Below, one piece after another: positions 51,325-61,820 of a DNA stretch of 64,000 nt (the stretch's first letter is position 1; each line of letters starts with the position of its first letter). The notes under the pieces are model-generated. The model was not told where the DNA came from. It did no database searches and saw only the letters and a program-made list of their open reading frames with translations. Made by a program: the position numbers and the translations under genes. The stretch comes from Rhynchopus sp. YZ270_cl-10. Taxonomy: Eukaryota > Euglenozoa > Diplonemea > Diplonemida > Diplonemidae. Location: positions 1,178,001 through 1,242,000 of the forward strand of contig OZ037838.1 in NCBI GenBank assembly GCA_964035575.1, given 5' to 3'.

Positions 51325-52473
51325 ATGGATGTGACCTTTGTGCTGGAAGAGTCAGGCGTGACTGCGACAGTGGAGGTGCCGTGCGAGGCGGACGTTGCAG
51401 CGGCAAAGGAGGTTGCGTGCACGGCGCTTGCTGTCTCGCCTGCGTCTGTCGAGATGCGCATCGGCACGCAGGTGCTGGAGGGGACGTGCCGTCTGCAGGA
51501 CACTGCGTTTGATGCAGGGGTGCAGGTTGTGCTTGCCCGCCCTCGCATTGCCGACATCAAGTGTCCTGCTGAGTACAGTGTAAAGCGAACAGGAAAGCAG
51601 GATATGAAAATAAATAGTATATCGCTGTTATCGCTGTCTCCTTGTGGAGCACTCTGCCTCTTTACACAGGATTACTATGTGACCGGACTCGATACAGAAA
51701 CCTTCAGCCCTGCCTTCAAGTTCAAAGTAGACATTAAGGTGTGCGGTGCGCCTGCCATCTCACGGTGCAAGACACGCTGCTACCTGGCCTGTTCGAGGGA
51801 AGGACTTCGCGAGGTTTCGCTTCCGGGTGGGGAGGTGCTCCGCAAAGTTGACGGCTCCTCGTTTGAAGTGTTTGCGTGTGGCAGTGTTGTTGTCTCCCGT
51901 GGCCGAGGTCGCATCTCTGTGTATGACGAAGACCTGACGTTGCTCCGCACTCTCTCGCACGAAGGGTGCGACCAGTGGGGCGGGAACATGGAAGTGTCGC
52001 CCTGTGGTGGGTGGGTGATCACCGCCTCCTTCAGGGAGAAAAACGCACGTCTGTGGGATGTGAACACAGGTGAAGCTGTGGCATGTATGCCTATGTCAAG
52101 GTGCGCTGTAGCGCTGTCAAGGTATACCTCTGTCTTTGCTGTGGGGGTAGATGAGAATGGGGCACGGAGTGTGCAGCTCTACGACTGGAGTGGTGCGGCT
52201 CTTCAGAACGCCACTATGTCTCGAAGTGCCGGTGAACTGCAATTCACCCCGTGTGGGAAGTACCTTGTGGCCTGTGTCCAAATGCGCACTGACAATGGAG
52301 CATTAGACGCAGAGCTGCACCAGTATGATGTGGCGACCATGTCCTGTGTGCTTGTGATCCCAAAAGTCAAACGTACGTCATTTGCGATATCACCGTGTTC
52401 GCGTGTGGTTGTGTTTGTATCATCCGACAGCACTAACGTTGTAACAAAACATCTGCACCCCCACAACGAGTGA
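51325..52473 (+). CDS. Ubl-propeller family protein, copy 9
   Basis: 382 aa, the longest intact member. The first blade belongs to the subtype FTQDYYVTGLDTETFSPAF shared with copies 6, 10, 11 and 13. The 4th-blade patch is expanded (SHEGCDQWGGNMEVSPCGG), as in copy 10, and the 5th reads MPMSRCAVALSRYTSVFAV. It ends LHPHNE. The unique leader CCCCGAAGAAAACA precedes the single Met. Confidence 0.85.
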   Translation: MDVTFVLEESGVTATVEVPCEADVAAAKEVACTALAVSPASVEMRIGTQVLEGTCRLQDTAFDAGVQVVLARPRIADIKCPAEYSVKRTGKQDMKINSISLLSLSPCGALCLFTQDYYVTGLDTETFSPAFKFKVDIKVCGAPAISRCKTRCYLACSREGLREVSLPGGEVLRKVDGSSFEVFACGSVVVSRGRGRISVYDEDLTLLRTLSHEGCDQWGGNMEVSPCGGWVITASFREKNARLWDVNTGEAVACMPMSRCAVALSRYTSVFAVGVDENGARSVQLYDWSGAALQNATMSRSAGELQFTPCGKYLVACVQMRTDNGALDAELHQYDVATMSCVLVIPKVKRTSFAISPCSRVVVFVSSDSTNVVTKHLHPHNE

Positions 52474-52886
52474 TGTTTATGCTTTGGCACCATGTGAAAT
52501 GGGTGTGGTGACTTGCCCCCTTGTATTCCGTGAAGGCGGAAGAACTGGTGTCGTCAACAGAAGCCTGCGTCTTGCCACCACACACCTATCCAGTGATGGC
52601 ATCCACGAGCAAGACACCGCAGACCACCTTGTCGCAGCCGAACACCACATCGCCTCCCGCCAGGCCGCCCTCGTCGCCCTCCACACAGAGATGTGCGCCA
52701 TGGTGAGACCTATTCATGTGCTCACTGCCGTTCATTTTTGTCCTGTACCCCAGAACTTCTACCCCAACCCAAAACAACGACCCCCATCCCTCGTCCCCTC
52801 TTTCCACGTGTGCACCCTCTCAGCTCCTTCAACTGTCCACCCAACACAACAGAAAATTGCATTCCACCAACACAGCTCTTGAAACA
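52474..52886 (+). pseudogene. Conserved spacer with fossil exon (copy 9)
   Basis: Same as 1774-2193, but an 8-nt deletion at about 52600 (GATGGC^ATCCACGAG) puts the two coding-like halves into one frame. One frame therefore reads from MAPCEMGVV through IHEQDTADHLVAAEHH to the donor. GTGAGA donor at 52703, CCCCAG acceptor ending 52753 (51 nt). Confidence 0.45.
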
Positions 52887-54073
52887 ATGATGGATGTGAC
52901 CTTTGTGCTGGAAGAGTCAGGCGTGACTGCGACAGTGGAGGTGCCGTGCGAGGCGGACGTTGCAGCGGCAAAGGAGGTTGCGTGCACGGCGCTTGCTGTC
53001 TCGCCTGCGTCTGTCGAGATGCGCATCGGCATGCAGGTGCTGGAGGGGACGTGCCGTCTGCAGGACACTGCGTTTGGTGCAGGGGTGCAGATTGTGCTTG
53101 CCTGCCCTCGCTTTGCCGATATCAAGTGTCCTGCTGAGTGCAGTGTAGAGGTGCTAACTGATGGGCAGCGGCCAAATATAGTTCACGTATCGTTGTCTCC
53201 TTGTGGAGCACTCTGCCTCTTTACACAGAATGAAGGTTATGTGAACGGCCTCGATACAGAAACCTTCAGCCCTGCCTTCAAGTTCAAAGTAGACATTAAG
53301 GTGTGCGGTGCGCCTGCCATCTCACGGTGCAAGACACGCTGCTACCTGGCCTGTTCGAGGGAAGGACTTCTCGAGGTTATACTTCCGGGTGGGGAGATGC
53401 TCCGCAAAGTTGACGGACCCTCGTTCGAAGTGTTCGCGTGTGGCGGCGTTGTTGTCTCCCGTGGCCAAGGTAGCGTCTCTGTGTATGACGAAGACCTGAC
53501 GTTGCTCCGCACTATGTCGCACAAAGGGTGCAACCAGTGGGGCGGGAACATCGAAGTGTCGCGCTGTGGTGGGTGGGTGATCACCTCCTCCCTGTGGGAG
53601 AAAAACGCACTTCTGTGGGATGTAAACACAGGTGAAGCTGTGTTCACATGTGTGTCACAGCTTTATATGCCTATGTCAAGGTGCGTTGTAGCCCTGTCAA
53701 GGTATACCTCTGTCTTTGCTGTGGGGGTAGATGAGAATGGGGCACGGAGTGTGCAGCTCTACGACTGGAGTGGTGCGGCTCTTCAGAACGCCACTATCTC
53801 TGGAAGTGGCCTTGGCCTGCAATTCACCCCGTGTGGGAAGTACCTTGTGGTCCAGGTACAAAGCGCACTGACGATGGAGCAGATTATGCAGAGCTGCACC
53901 AGTATGATGTGGCGACCATGTCCTGTGTACTTGTGATTCCAGACGTTGCTGCCTCCTTTGATGAATCATTTGCGATATCACCGTGTTCGCGTGTGGTTGT
54001 GTTTGTATCATCCGACAGCACCACAGTAGTGACTACCATTGCGACAAGACATCTGTACCCCCACAACGAGTGA
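52887..54073 (+). pseudogene. Ubl-propeller family copy 10, single frameshift
   Basis: Intact through the 5th blade (FTPCGKYLVVQVQ). Then one base is missing at about 53862 (GTACAAAGCGCAC versus GTCCAAATGCGCAC in copy 9), and the frame ends at 53936. The rest of the propeller continues in the next frame (ELHQYDVATMSC ... ATRHLYPHNE, stop 54073). The Ubl carries M at residue 48 and I68. Propeller sequence is closest to copy 9. It could be a recent pseudogene or a one-base sequencing error. Confidence 0.8.
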
Positions 54074-54494
54074 TGTTTATGCTTTGCCACCATGTGAAAT
54101 GGGTGTGGTGACTTGCCCCCCTGTATTCCGTGGAGGCGGAAGAACTGGTGTCGTCAACAGAAGCCTGCGTCTTGCCACCACACACCTATCCAGTGATGGC
54201 AGATCTGCATCCACGAGCAAGACACCGCAGACCACCTTGTCGCAGCCGAACACCACATCGCCTCCCGCCAGGCCGCCCTCGTCGCCCTCCACACAGAGAT
54301 GTGCGCCATGGTGAGACCTATTCATGTGCTCACTGCCGTTCATTTTTGTCCTGTACCCCAGAACTTCTACCCCAACCCAAAACAACGACCCCCATCCCTC
54401 GTCCCCTCTTTCCACGGGTGCACCCTCTCAGCTCCTTCAACTGTCCACCCAACACAACAGATAATTGCATCACATCAACACAGCTCTTGAAACA
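54074..54494 (+). pseudogene. Conserved spacer with fossil exon (copy 10)
   Basis: Close to 1774-2193; GTGAGA donor at 54311 and CCCCAG acceptor ending 54361. It ends with the A-class leader of copy 11. Confidence 0.45.
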
Positions 54495-55607
54495 ATGATG
54501 GATGTGACCTTTGTGCTGGAAGAGTCAGGCGTGACTGCGACAGTGGAGGTGCCGTGCGAGGCGGACGTTGCAGCGGCAAAGGAGGTTGCGTGCACGGCGC
54601 TTGCTGTCTCGCCTGCGTCTGTCGAGATGCGCATCGGCACGCAGGTGCTGGAGGGGACGTGCCGTCTGCAGGATACTGCGTTTGATGCAGGGGTGCAGAT
54701 CGTGCTTGCCTGTCCTCGCTTTGCCGACATCAAGTGTCCTGCTGAGTACAGTGTAAAGGTTCCAACAGGAACGCAGGATATGAAAATAAATAGTATATCA
54801 CTGTCTCCTTGTGGAGCACTCTGCCTCTTTACACATAAGGCAGGCTATGTCACCGGCCTCGAGACAGAAACCTTCAGCCCTGCCTTCAAGTTCAAAGTAG
54901 ACATTGTGGTGTGCGGTGTGCCTGCCATCTCACGGTGCAAGACACGCTGCTACCTAGCCTGGAGCGAACGTATACACGAGGTTGCGCTTCCGGGTGGGGA
55001 GGTGCTCCGCAAAGTCGACGACCCCTCGTACGCAGTATACGCGCGTGGCGGTGTTGTTGTCTCCCGTAGCCCAGGAGGTGTCTCTGTGTATGACGAAGAC
55101 CTGACGTTGCTCCGCTCTATTTCACACGAAAGGTGCAGTGAGGCAGTGGTGTCGAACTGTGGTGAGTGGGTGATCACCTCCTCACTCAGTGAGAGCAACG
55201 CACGTCTGTGGGATGTGAACACAGGTGAAGCTGTGGCATGCGTGCCTACGGATGGGAGGTACGTCGCGCTTTCGCGGTCTGCCTCTGTCTTTGCTGCGGT
55301 GCACTCTCACGAAGTGCAGCTCTATGACTGGAGTGGTGCGGCTCTTGACAGCTTTGATAAACCGGGGTATCTCTTTGTCTGTTCCATGCAGTTCACTCAG
55401 TGTGGGAAGTACCTTTTACTTGAGTTGGTCGCTGATTATGCCGAAAAATATTGGCTACAACAGTATGATGTTTCGACTATGTCCTGTGTGCGTGAATTCT
55501 CAGACTTCGCTGTGTTTTCATTCACGATATCGCCGTGTTCACGCGTGGTACTTTTTGCGAAGCCGGGACGAGACACCATTGTGACGAGACATCTGTACCC
55601 CTACTGA
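54495..55607 (+). CDS. Ubl-propeller family protein, copy 11
   Basis: 370 aa from the first of two Met codons. Ubl with I68. Blade 1 is FTHKAGYVTGLETETFSP; the 4th-blade patch reads SHERCSEAVVSNCGE, the only intact copies (with 13) lacking SDCGG. The 5th reads GRYVALSRSASVFAA and the 6th LQQYDVSTMSC. It ends LYPY. Identical to copy 13. Confidence 0.86.
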   Translation: MMDVTFVLEESGVTATVEVPCEADVAAAKEVACTALAVSPASVEMRIGTQVLEGTCRLQDTAFDAGVQIVLACPRFADIKCPAEYSVKVPTGTQDMKINSISLSPCGALCLFTHKAGYVTGLETETFSPAFKFKVDIVVCGVPAISRCKTRCYLAWSERIHEVALPGGEVLRKVDDPSYAVYARGGVVVSRSPGGVSVYDEDLTLLRSISHERCSEAVVSNCGEWVITSSLSESNARLWDVNTGEAVACVPTDGRYVALSRSASVFAAVHSHEVQLYDWSGAALDSFDKPGYLFVCSMQFTQCGKYLLLELVADYAEKYWLQQYDVSTMSCVREFSDFAVFSFTISPCSRVVLFAKPGRDTIVTRHLYPY

Positions 55608-56629
55608 GTTGTGCAGCTTTCTCGCAGGCAGTCCACCCCCAGAACGCACCTCCTCGCTGTCGCCGTATCAGTGTTCGTTTTCGCTGTCCCCCTGAATGCG
55701 TATCCTTCTTCAGCGTGAAGACATCTGCCCCTCCGCATTACCGCACACCACTCCGCTACTCCGAGCCAACGACTGCAAGGTGATGGTTCCTGCGGGCATT
55801 ATAAAAAGAAGTATAAACATGCCAACCTAACTTTGGTGTTACACTCCACCCCCTTCCCAACACAGCTAACTGATTATTTTTAATCCCACCACCGACCCCC
55901 ATTTTACCCAAAACACATCCCTCCACAGGGAAACCCGAGCAAAAATAAATCAGAACAAAACCCCCCGCACACATCGGGAGGGGCGGAGGATCCAGGGTGA
56001 TTTCAGTGAGGGGGGGATTCCCCCTCTTGCCTTTCACCCCCATCCTCCACTGTTTTTTTCCCTCACCCCTTTATTTCTTCTTCTCCCACACAATGCGGAC
56101 TGCGAGGCTCCCTGCAGAGAAATCCCGGAGTGCTATAGAGAGTTCGGAGGTGCCGCTGTTTAGCTCTTTTAATACGAGTTTTCAGTTTTTGGGTGCGGAT
56201 CCTGTATTATATAGAAGGCAAAGCTTCGTACAGGGACCCTACACCACAGGATTCGTGTCCCTGTGTTTGCAATGATCCCCGTTCATCTGGCTGATGAGTG
56301 GAAGCGGGAGCAGCACATATCAGATGTAAACCACGAAATGGATGTAGCACTGCATGGTTGGGTGTCCACCCCCGGTACATCGGTCATTATGTACAGCCGG
56401 TCATGTACAAGGTACACTGTCACGAGAGTGCTTTTGTATTTCAGCCCTATTTTGATTTGGGGCCACATACGAGGTGCTTCCGTCTGTTCACGCTGTTCTC
56501 CTTCATGGTTACCGTCCTCTGCAGTCTTTTGTGTCTATGATTAGAGCCAGCCAGACTTTCACAGAGTGTACATGCAATACAAACAACCCACACCTCCCAA
56601 CAGAGGTGGAACAAGAAAAAGACAAAACA
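55608..56629. pseudogene. Spacer with unrecognised coding-like relic
   Basis: 55997-56275 and 56263-56400 hold consecutive coding-like frames offset by one base (MRTARLPAEKSRSAIESSEV...TTGFVS, then MIPVHLADEWKREQHISDVN...STPGTSV). This suggests a decayed exon or gene of unknown type. TGTACAAGGTACACTGTCAC at 56403 recalls 50775-50800. The B-class leader follows, with CCAACAG|AGGTGG at about 56605. Confidence 0.35.
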
Positions 56630-57739
56630 ATGGATGTGACCTTTGTGCTGGAAGAGTCAGGCGTGACTGCGACAGTGGAGGTGCCGTGCGAGGCGGACGT
56701 TGCAGCGGCAAAGGAGGTTGCGTGCACGGCGCTTGCTGTCTCGCCTGCGTCTGTCGAGATGCGCATCGGCACACAGGTGCTGGAGGGGACGTGCCGTCTG
56801 CAGGACACTGCGTTTGATGCAGGGGTGCAGGTTGTGCTTGCCCGCCGCTTTGCCGACATCAAGTGTCCTGCTGAGTACAATGCGCAAGAGGGGGCAGGAT
56901 TGTTGCTGTCGCGTTGTGGAACGCTCTGTGTTTTTTCACAGCCCACTGGAGAGTACGTAGGCTTTGACACAGAAACCTTCGACACAGTCTTCTCGTTCAA
57001 AGTAGACGATGCTACGAAAGGCATCCTCCCTACCATCTCGCAGTGCAAGACACGCTGCTACCTGGTTTGTGGGGGTCACTTAACAGATTGCCTTCTCGAG
57101 GTTGCGCTTCCGGGTGGGGAGGTGCTCCGCAAAGTCGACGGCTCCTCGCACTCAGTGTTCGCGTGTGGCAGTGTGGTTGTCTCAAAGGGAAAATACGGCG
57201 TCTCTGTGTATGACGAAGACCTGACGTTGCTCCGCTCTCTCTCGCATGAAGGGTGCAGGAACATGGCAGCGTCGGACTGTGGTGGGTGGGTGATCACCTC
57301 CTCCCACAAGGAGAAGAACGCACGTCTGTGGGATGTGAACACAGGTGAAGCTGTTACATGTGTGCCTATGGATGGATGGTGTGTGGGTCTTTCCCGGTCT
57401 GCCTCTGTCTTTGCCGTCGTGGACAATGTGGACGAAGTACAGAGAGTGCAGCTCTACGACTGGAGTGGTGCGGCTCTTCAGAACGCCACTATCTCTGGAC
57501 GTGTCTTTGGCGTGCAATTCACCCAGTGTGGGAAGTACCTTGTAGTTCATGCACACAAACCTCACCTACGTCACTCAGAGCTGCAACAGTATGACGTGGC
57601 GACTATGTCCTGTGTGCGTGTGATTCCAGGCGTCACAGGTCCGTCATTTGCGATATCACCGTGTTCGCGTGTGGTTGTGTTTCTATTATCCATAAATGTC
57701 AGCGTTGTGACACGGCATCTGTACCCCCACAACGAGTGA
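56630..57739 (+). CDS. Ubl-propeller family protein, copy 12
   Basis: 369 aa after the B-class leader. Short junction (LARRFADIKC); blade 1 FSQPTGEYVGFDTETFDTVF as in copies 2 and 5. The 2nd blade has an insertion (VCGGHLTDCLLEV). The 4th-blade patch reads SHEGCRNMAASDCGG. It ends LYPHNE. Identical to copy 14. Confidence 0.86.
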   Translation: MDVTFVLEESGVTATVEVPCEADVAAAKEVACTALAVSPASVEMRIGTQVLEGTCRLQDTAFDAGVQVVLARRFADIKCPAEYNAQEGAGLLLSRCGTLCVFSQPTGEYVGFDTETFDTVFSFKVDDATKGILPTISQCKTRCYLVCGGHLTDCLLEVALPGGEVLRKVDGSSHSVFACGSVVVSKGKYGVSVYDEDLTLLRSLSHEGCRNMAASDCGGWVITSSHKEKNARLWDVNTGEAVTCVPMDGWCVGLSRSASVFAVVDNVDEVQRVQLYDWSGAALQNATISGRVFGVQFTQCGKYLVVHAHKPHLRHSELQQYDVATMSCVRVIPGVTGPSFAISPCSRVVVFLLSINVSVVTRHLYPHNE

Positions 57740-58157
57740 TGTTCATGCTTTGGCACCATGTGAAATGGGTGTGGTGACTTGCCCCCTTGTATTCCGTGGA
57801 GGCGGAAGAACTGGTGTCGTCAACAGAAGCCTGCGTCTTGCCACCACACACCTATCCAGTGATGGCAGATCTGCATCCACGAGCAAGACACCGCAGACCA
57901 CCTTGTCGCAGCCGAACACCACATCGCCTCCCGCCAGGCCGCCCTCGTCGCCCTCCACACAGAGATGTGCGCCATGGTGTGACCTTCATGTGCTCACTGC
58001 GGCTCATTTTTGTCCTGTACCCCAGAACTTCTACCCCAACCCAAAACAACGACCCCCATCCCTCGTCCCCTCTTTCCACGTGTCCACCCTCTCAGCTCCT
58101 TCAACTGTCCACAAACAGAACATTACATTGTATCACACCAACACAGCTCTTGAAACA
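57740..58157 (+). pseudogene. Conserved spacer with fossil exon (copy 12)
   Basis: As the other spacers, but the junction reads ATG|GTGTGA and the intron-like segment is 48 nt (57977-58024). The 3-nt loss keeps the length a multiple of three. A frame is open from 57750 through the Ubl start of copy 13. Confidence 0.45.
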
Positions 58158-59270
58158 ATGATGGATGTGACCTTTGTGCTGGAAGAGTCAGGCGTGACTG
58201 CGACAGTGGAGGTGCCGTGCGAGGCGGACGTTGCAGCGGCAAAGGAGGTTGCGTGCACGGCGCTTGCTGTCTCGCCTGCGTCTGTCGAGATGCGCATCGG
58301 CACGCAGGTGCTGGAGGGGACGTGCCGTCTGCAGGATACTGCGTTTGATGCAGGGGTGCAGATCGTGCTTGCCTGTCCTCGCTTTGCCGACATCAAGTGT
58401 CCTGCTGAGTACAGTGTAAAGGTTCCAACAGGAACGCAGGATATGAAAATAAATAGTATATCACTGTCTCCTTGTGGAGCACTCTGCCTCTTTACACATA
58501 AGGCAGGCTATGTCACCGGCCTCGAGACAGAAACCTTCAGCCCTGCCTTCAAGTTCAAAGTAGACATTGTGGTGTGCGGTGTGCCTGCCATCTCACGGTG
58601 CAAGACACGCTGCTACCTAGCCTGGAGCGAACGTATACACGAGGTTGCGCTTCCGGGTGGGGAGGTGCTCCGCAAAGTCGACGACCCCTCGTACGCAGTA
58701 TACGCGCGTGGCGGTGTTGTTGTCTCCCGTAGCCCAGGAGGTGTCTCTGTGTATGACGAAGACCTGACGTTGCTCCGCTCTATTTCACACGAAAGGTGCA
58801 GTGAGGCAGTGGTGTCGAACTGTGGTGAGTGGGTGATCACCTCCTCACTCAGTGAGAGCAACGCACGTCTGTGGGATGTGAACACAGGTGAAGCTGTGGC
58901 ATGCGTGCCTACGGATGGGAGGTACGTCGCGCTTTCGCGGTCTGCCTCTGTCTTTGCTGCGGTGCACTCTCACGAAGTGCAGCTCTATGACTGGAGTGGT
59001 GCGGCTCTTGACAGCTTTGATAAACCGGGGTATCTCTTTGTCTGTTCCATGCAGTTCACTCAGTGTGGGAAGTACCTTTTACTTGAGTTGGTCGCTGATT
59101 ATGCCGAAAAATATTGGCTACAACAGTATGATGTTTCGACTATGTCCTGTGTGCGTGAATTCTCAGACTTCGCTGTGTTTTCATTCACGATATCGCCGTG
59201 TTCACGCGTGGTACTTTTTGCGAAGCCGGGACGAGACACCATTGTGACGAGACATCTGTACCCCTACTGA
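58158..59270 (+). CDS. Ubl-propeller family protein, copy 13 (duplicate of copy 11)
   Basis: 370 aa, identical in protein sequence to the gene at 54495-55607. It differs only in upstream DNA, because here the fossil spacer of copy 12 precedes it. Confidence 0.86.
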   Translation: MMDVTFVLEESGVTATVEVPCEADVAAAKEVACTALAVSPASVEMRIGTQVLEGTCRLQDTAFDAGVQIVLACPRFADIKCPAEYSVKVPTGTQDMKINSISLSPCGALCLFTHKAGYVTGLETETFSPAFKFKVDIVVCGVPAISRCKTRCYLAWSERIHEVALPGGEVLRKVDDPSYAVYARGGVVVSRSPGGVSVYDEDLTLLRSISHERCSEAVVSNCGEWVITSSLSESNARLWDVNTGEAVACVPTDGRYVALSRSASVFAAVHSHEVQLYDWSGAALDSFDKPGYLFVCSMQFTQCGKYLLLELVADYAEKYWLQQYDVSTMSCVREFSDFAVFSFTISPCSRVVLFAKPGRDTIVTRHLYPY

Positions 59271-60292
59271 GTTGTGCAGCTTTCTCGCAGGCAGTCCACC
59301 CCCAGAACGCACCTCCTCGCTGTCGCCGTATCAGTGTTCGTTTTCGCTGTCCCCCTGAATGCGTATCCTTCTTCAGCGTGAAGACATCTGCCCCTCCGCA
59401 TTACCGCACACCACTCCGCTACTCCGAGCCAACGACTGCAAGGTGATGGTTCCTGCGGGCATTATAAAAAGAAGTATAAACATGCCAACCTAACTTTGGT
59501 GTTACACTCCACCCCCTTCCCAACACAGCTAACTGATTATTTTTAATCCCACCACCGACCCCCATTTTACCCAAAACACATCCCTCCACAGGGAAACCCG
59601 AGCAAAAATAAATCAGAACAAAACCCCCCGCACACATCGGGAGGGGCGGAGGATCCAGGGTGATTTCAGTGAGGGGGGGATTCCCCCTCTTGCCTTTCAC
59701 CCCCATCCTCCACTGTTTTTTTCCCTCACCCCTTTATTTCTTCTTCTCCCACACAATGCGGACTGCGAGGCTCCCTGCAGAGAAATCCCGGAGTGCTATA
59801 GAGAGTTCGGAGGTGCCGCTGTTTAGCTCTTTTAATACGAGTTTTCAGTTTTTGGGTGCGGATCCTGTATTATATAGAAGGCAAAGCTTCGTACAGGGAC
59901 CCTACACCACAGGATTCGTGTCCCTGTGTTTGCAATGATCCCCGTTCATCTGGCTGATGAGTGGAAGCGGGAGCAGCACATATCAGATGTAAACCACGAA
60001 ATGGATGTAGCACTGCATGGTTGGGTGTCCACCCCCGGTACATCGGTCATTATGTACAGCCGGTCATGTACAAGGTACACTGTCACGAGAGTGCTTTTGT
60101 ATTTCAGCCCTATTTTGATTTGGGGCCACATACGAGGTGCTTCCGTCTGTTCACGCTGTTCTCCTTCATGGTTACCGTCCTCTGCAGTCTTTTGTGTCTA
60201 TGATTAGAGCCAGCCAGACTTTCACAGAGTGTACATGCAATACAAACAACCCACACCTCCCAACAGAGGTGGAACAAGAAAAAGACAAAACA
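59271..60292. pseudogene. Duplicate of spacer 55608-56629
   Basis: Second copy of the spacer with the unrecognised relic (coding-like frames at 59660-59938 and 59926-60065) and the B-class leader. Confidence 0.35.
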
Positions 60293-61402
60293 ATGGATGT
60301 GACCTTTGTGCTGGAAGAGTCAGGCGTGACTGCGACAGTGGAGGTGCCGTGCGAGGCGGACGTTGCAGCGGCAAAGGAGGTTGCGTGCACGGCGCTTGCT
60401 GTCTCGCCTGCGTCTGTCGAGATGCGCATCGGCACACAGGTGCTGGAGGGGACGTGCCGTCTGCAGGACACTGCGTTTGATGCAGGGGTGCAGGTTGTGC
60501 TTGCCCGCCGCTTTGCCGACATCAAGTGTCCTGCTGAGTACAATGCGCAAGAGGGGGCAGGATTGTTGCTGTCGCGTTGTGGAACGCTCTGTGTTTTTTC
60601 ACAGCCCACTGGAGAGTACGTAGGCTTTGACACAGAAACCTTCGACACAGTCTTCTCGTTCAAAGTAGACGATGCTACGAAAGGCATCCTCCCTACCATC
60701 TCGCAGTGCAAGACACGCTGCTACCTGGTTTGTGGGGGTCACTTAACAGATTGCCTTCTCGAGGTTGCGCTTCCGGGTGGGGAGGTGCTCCGCAAAGTCG
60801 ACGGCTCCTCGCACTCAGTGTTCGCGTGTGGCAGTGTGGTTGTCTCAAAGGGAAAATACGGCGTCTCTGTGTATGACGAAGACCTGACGTTGCTCCGCTC
60901 TCTCTCGCATGAAGGGTGCAGGAACATGGCAGCGTCGGACTGTGGTGGGTGGGTGATCACCTCCTCCCACAAGGAGAAGAACGCACGTCTGTGGGATGTG
61001 AACACAGGTGAAGCTGTTACATGTGTGCCTATGGATGGATGGTGTGTGGGTCTTTCCCGGTCTGCCTCTGTCTTTGCCGTCGTGGACAATGTGGACGAAG
61101 TACAGAGAGTGCAGCTCTACGACTGGAGTGGTGCGGCTCTTCAGAACGCCACTATCTCTGGACGTGTCTTTGGCGTGCAATTCACCCAGTGTGGGAAGTA
61201 CCTTGTAGTTCATGCACACAAACCTCACCTACGTCACTCAGAGCTGCAACAGTATGACGTGGCGACTATGTCCTGTGTGCGTGTGATTCCAGGCGTCACA
61301 GGTCCGTCATTTGCGATATCACCGTGTTCGCGTGTGGTTGTGTTTCTATTATCCATAAATGTCAGCGTTGTGACACGGCATCTGTACCCCCACAACGAGT
61401 GA
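60293..61402 (+). CDS. Ubl-propeller family protein, copy 14 (duplicate of copy 12)
   Basis: 369 aa, identical in protein sequence to the gene at 56630-57739. Confidence 0.86.
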   Translation: MDVTFVLEESGVTATVEVPCEADVAAAKEVACTALAVSPASVEMRIGTQVLEGTCRLQDTAFDAGVQVVLARRFADIKCPAEYNAQEGAGLLLSRCGTLCVFSQPTGEYVGFDTETFDTVFSFKVDDATKGILPTISQCKTRCYLVCGGHLTDCLLEVALPGGEVLRKVDGSSHSVFACGSVVVSKGKYGVSVYDEDLTLLRSLSHEGCRNMAASDCGGWVITSSHKEKNARLWDVNTGEAVTCVPMDGWCVGLSRSASVFAVVDNVDEVQRVQLYDWSGAALQNATISGRVFGVQFTQCGKYLVVHAHKPHLRHSELQQYDVATMSCVRVIPGVTGPSFAISPCSRVVVFLLSINVSVVTRHLYPHNE

Positions 61403-61820
61403 TGTTCATGCTTTGGCACCATGTGAAATGGGTGTGGTGACTTGCCCCCTTGTATTCCGTGGAGGCGGAAGAACTGGTGTCGTCAACAGAAGCCTGCGTC
61501 TTGCCACCACACACCTATCCAGTGATGGCAGATCTGCATCCACGAGCAAGACACCGCAGACCACCTTGTCGCAGCCGAACACCACATCGCCTCCCGCCAG
61601 GCCGCCCTCGTCGCCCTCCACACAGAGATGTGCGCCATGGTGTGACCTTCATGTGCTCACTGCGGCTCATTTTTGTCCTGTACCCCAGAACTTCTACCCC
61701 AACCCAAAACAACGACCCCCATCCCTCGTCCCCTCTTTCCACGTGTCCACCCTCTCAGCTCCTTCAACTGTCCACAAACAGAACATTACATTGTATCACA
61801 CCAACACAGCTCTTGAAACA
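61403..61820 (+). pseudogene. Conserved spacer with fossil exon (copy 14)
   Basis: Duplicate of 57740-58157, with the 48-nt intron-like segment at 61640-61687. It leads into copy 15. Confidence 0.45.

Noticed and set aside
56283..56400. Hammerhead-ribozyme-like core (CTGATGAGTGG ... CCACGAAA)
   Set aside because: Stem II can pair (GTGG/CCAC), but no stem III with a GUH cleavage site and no stem I could be drawn; chance likely, and its repetition at 59946 is due only to the duplication.
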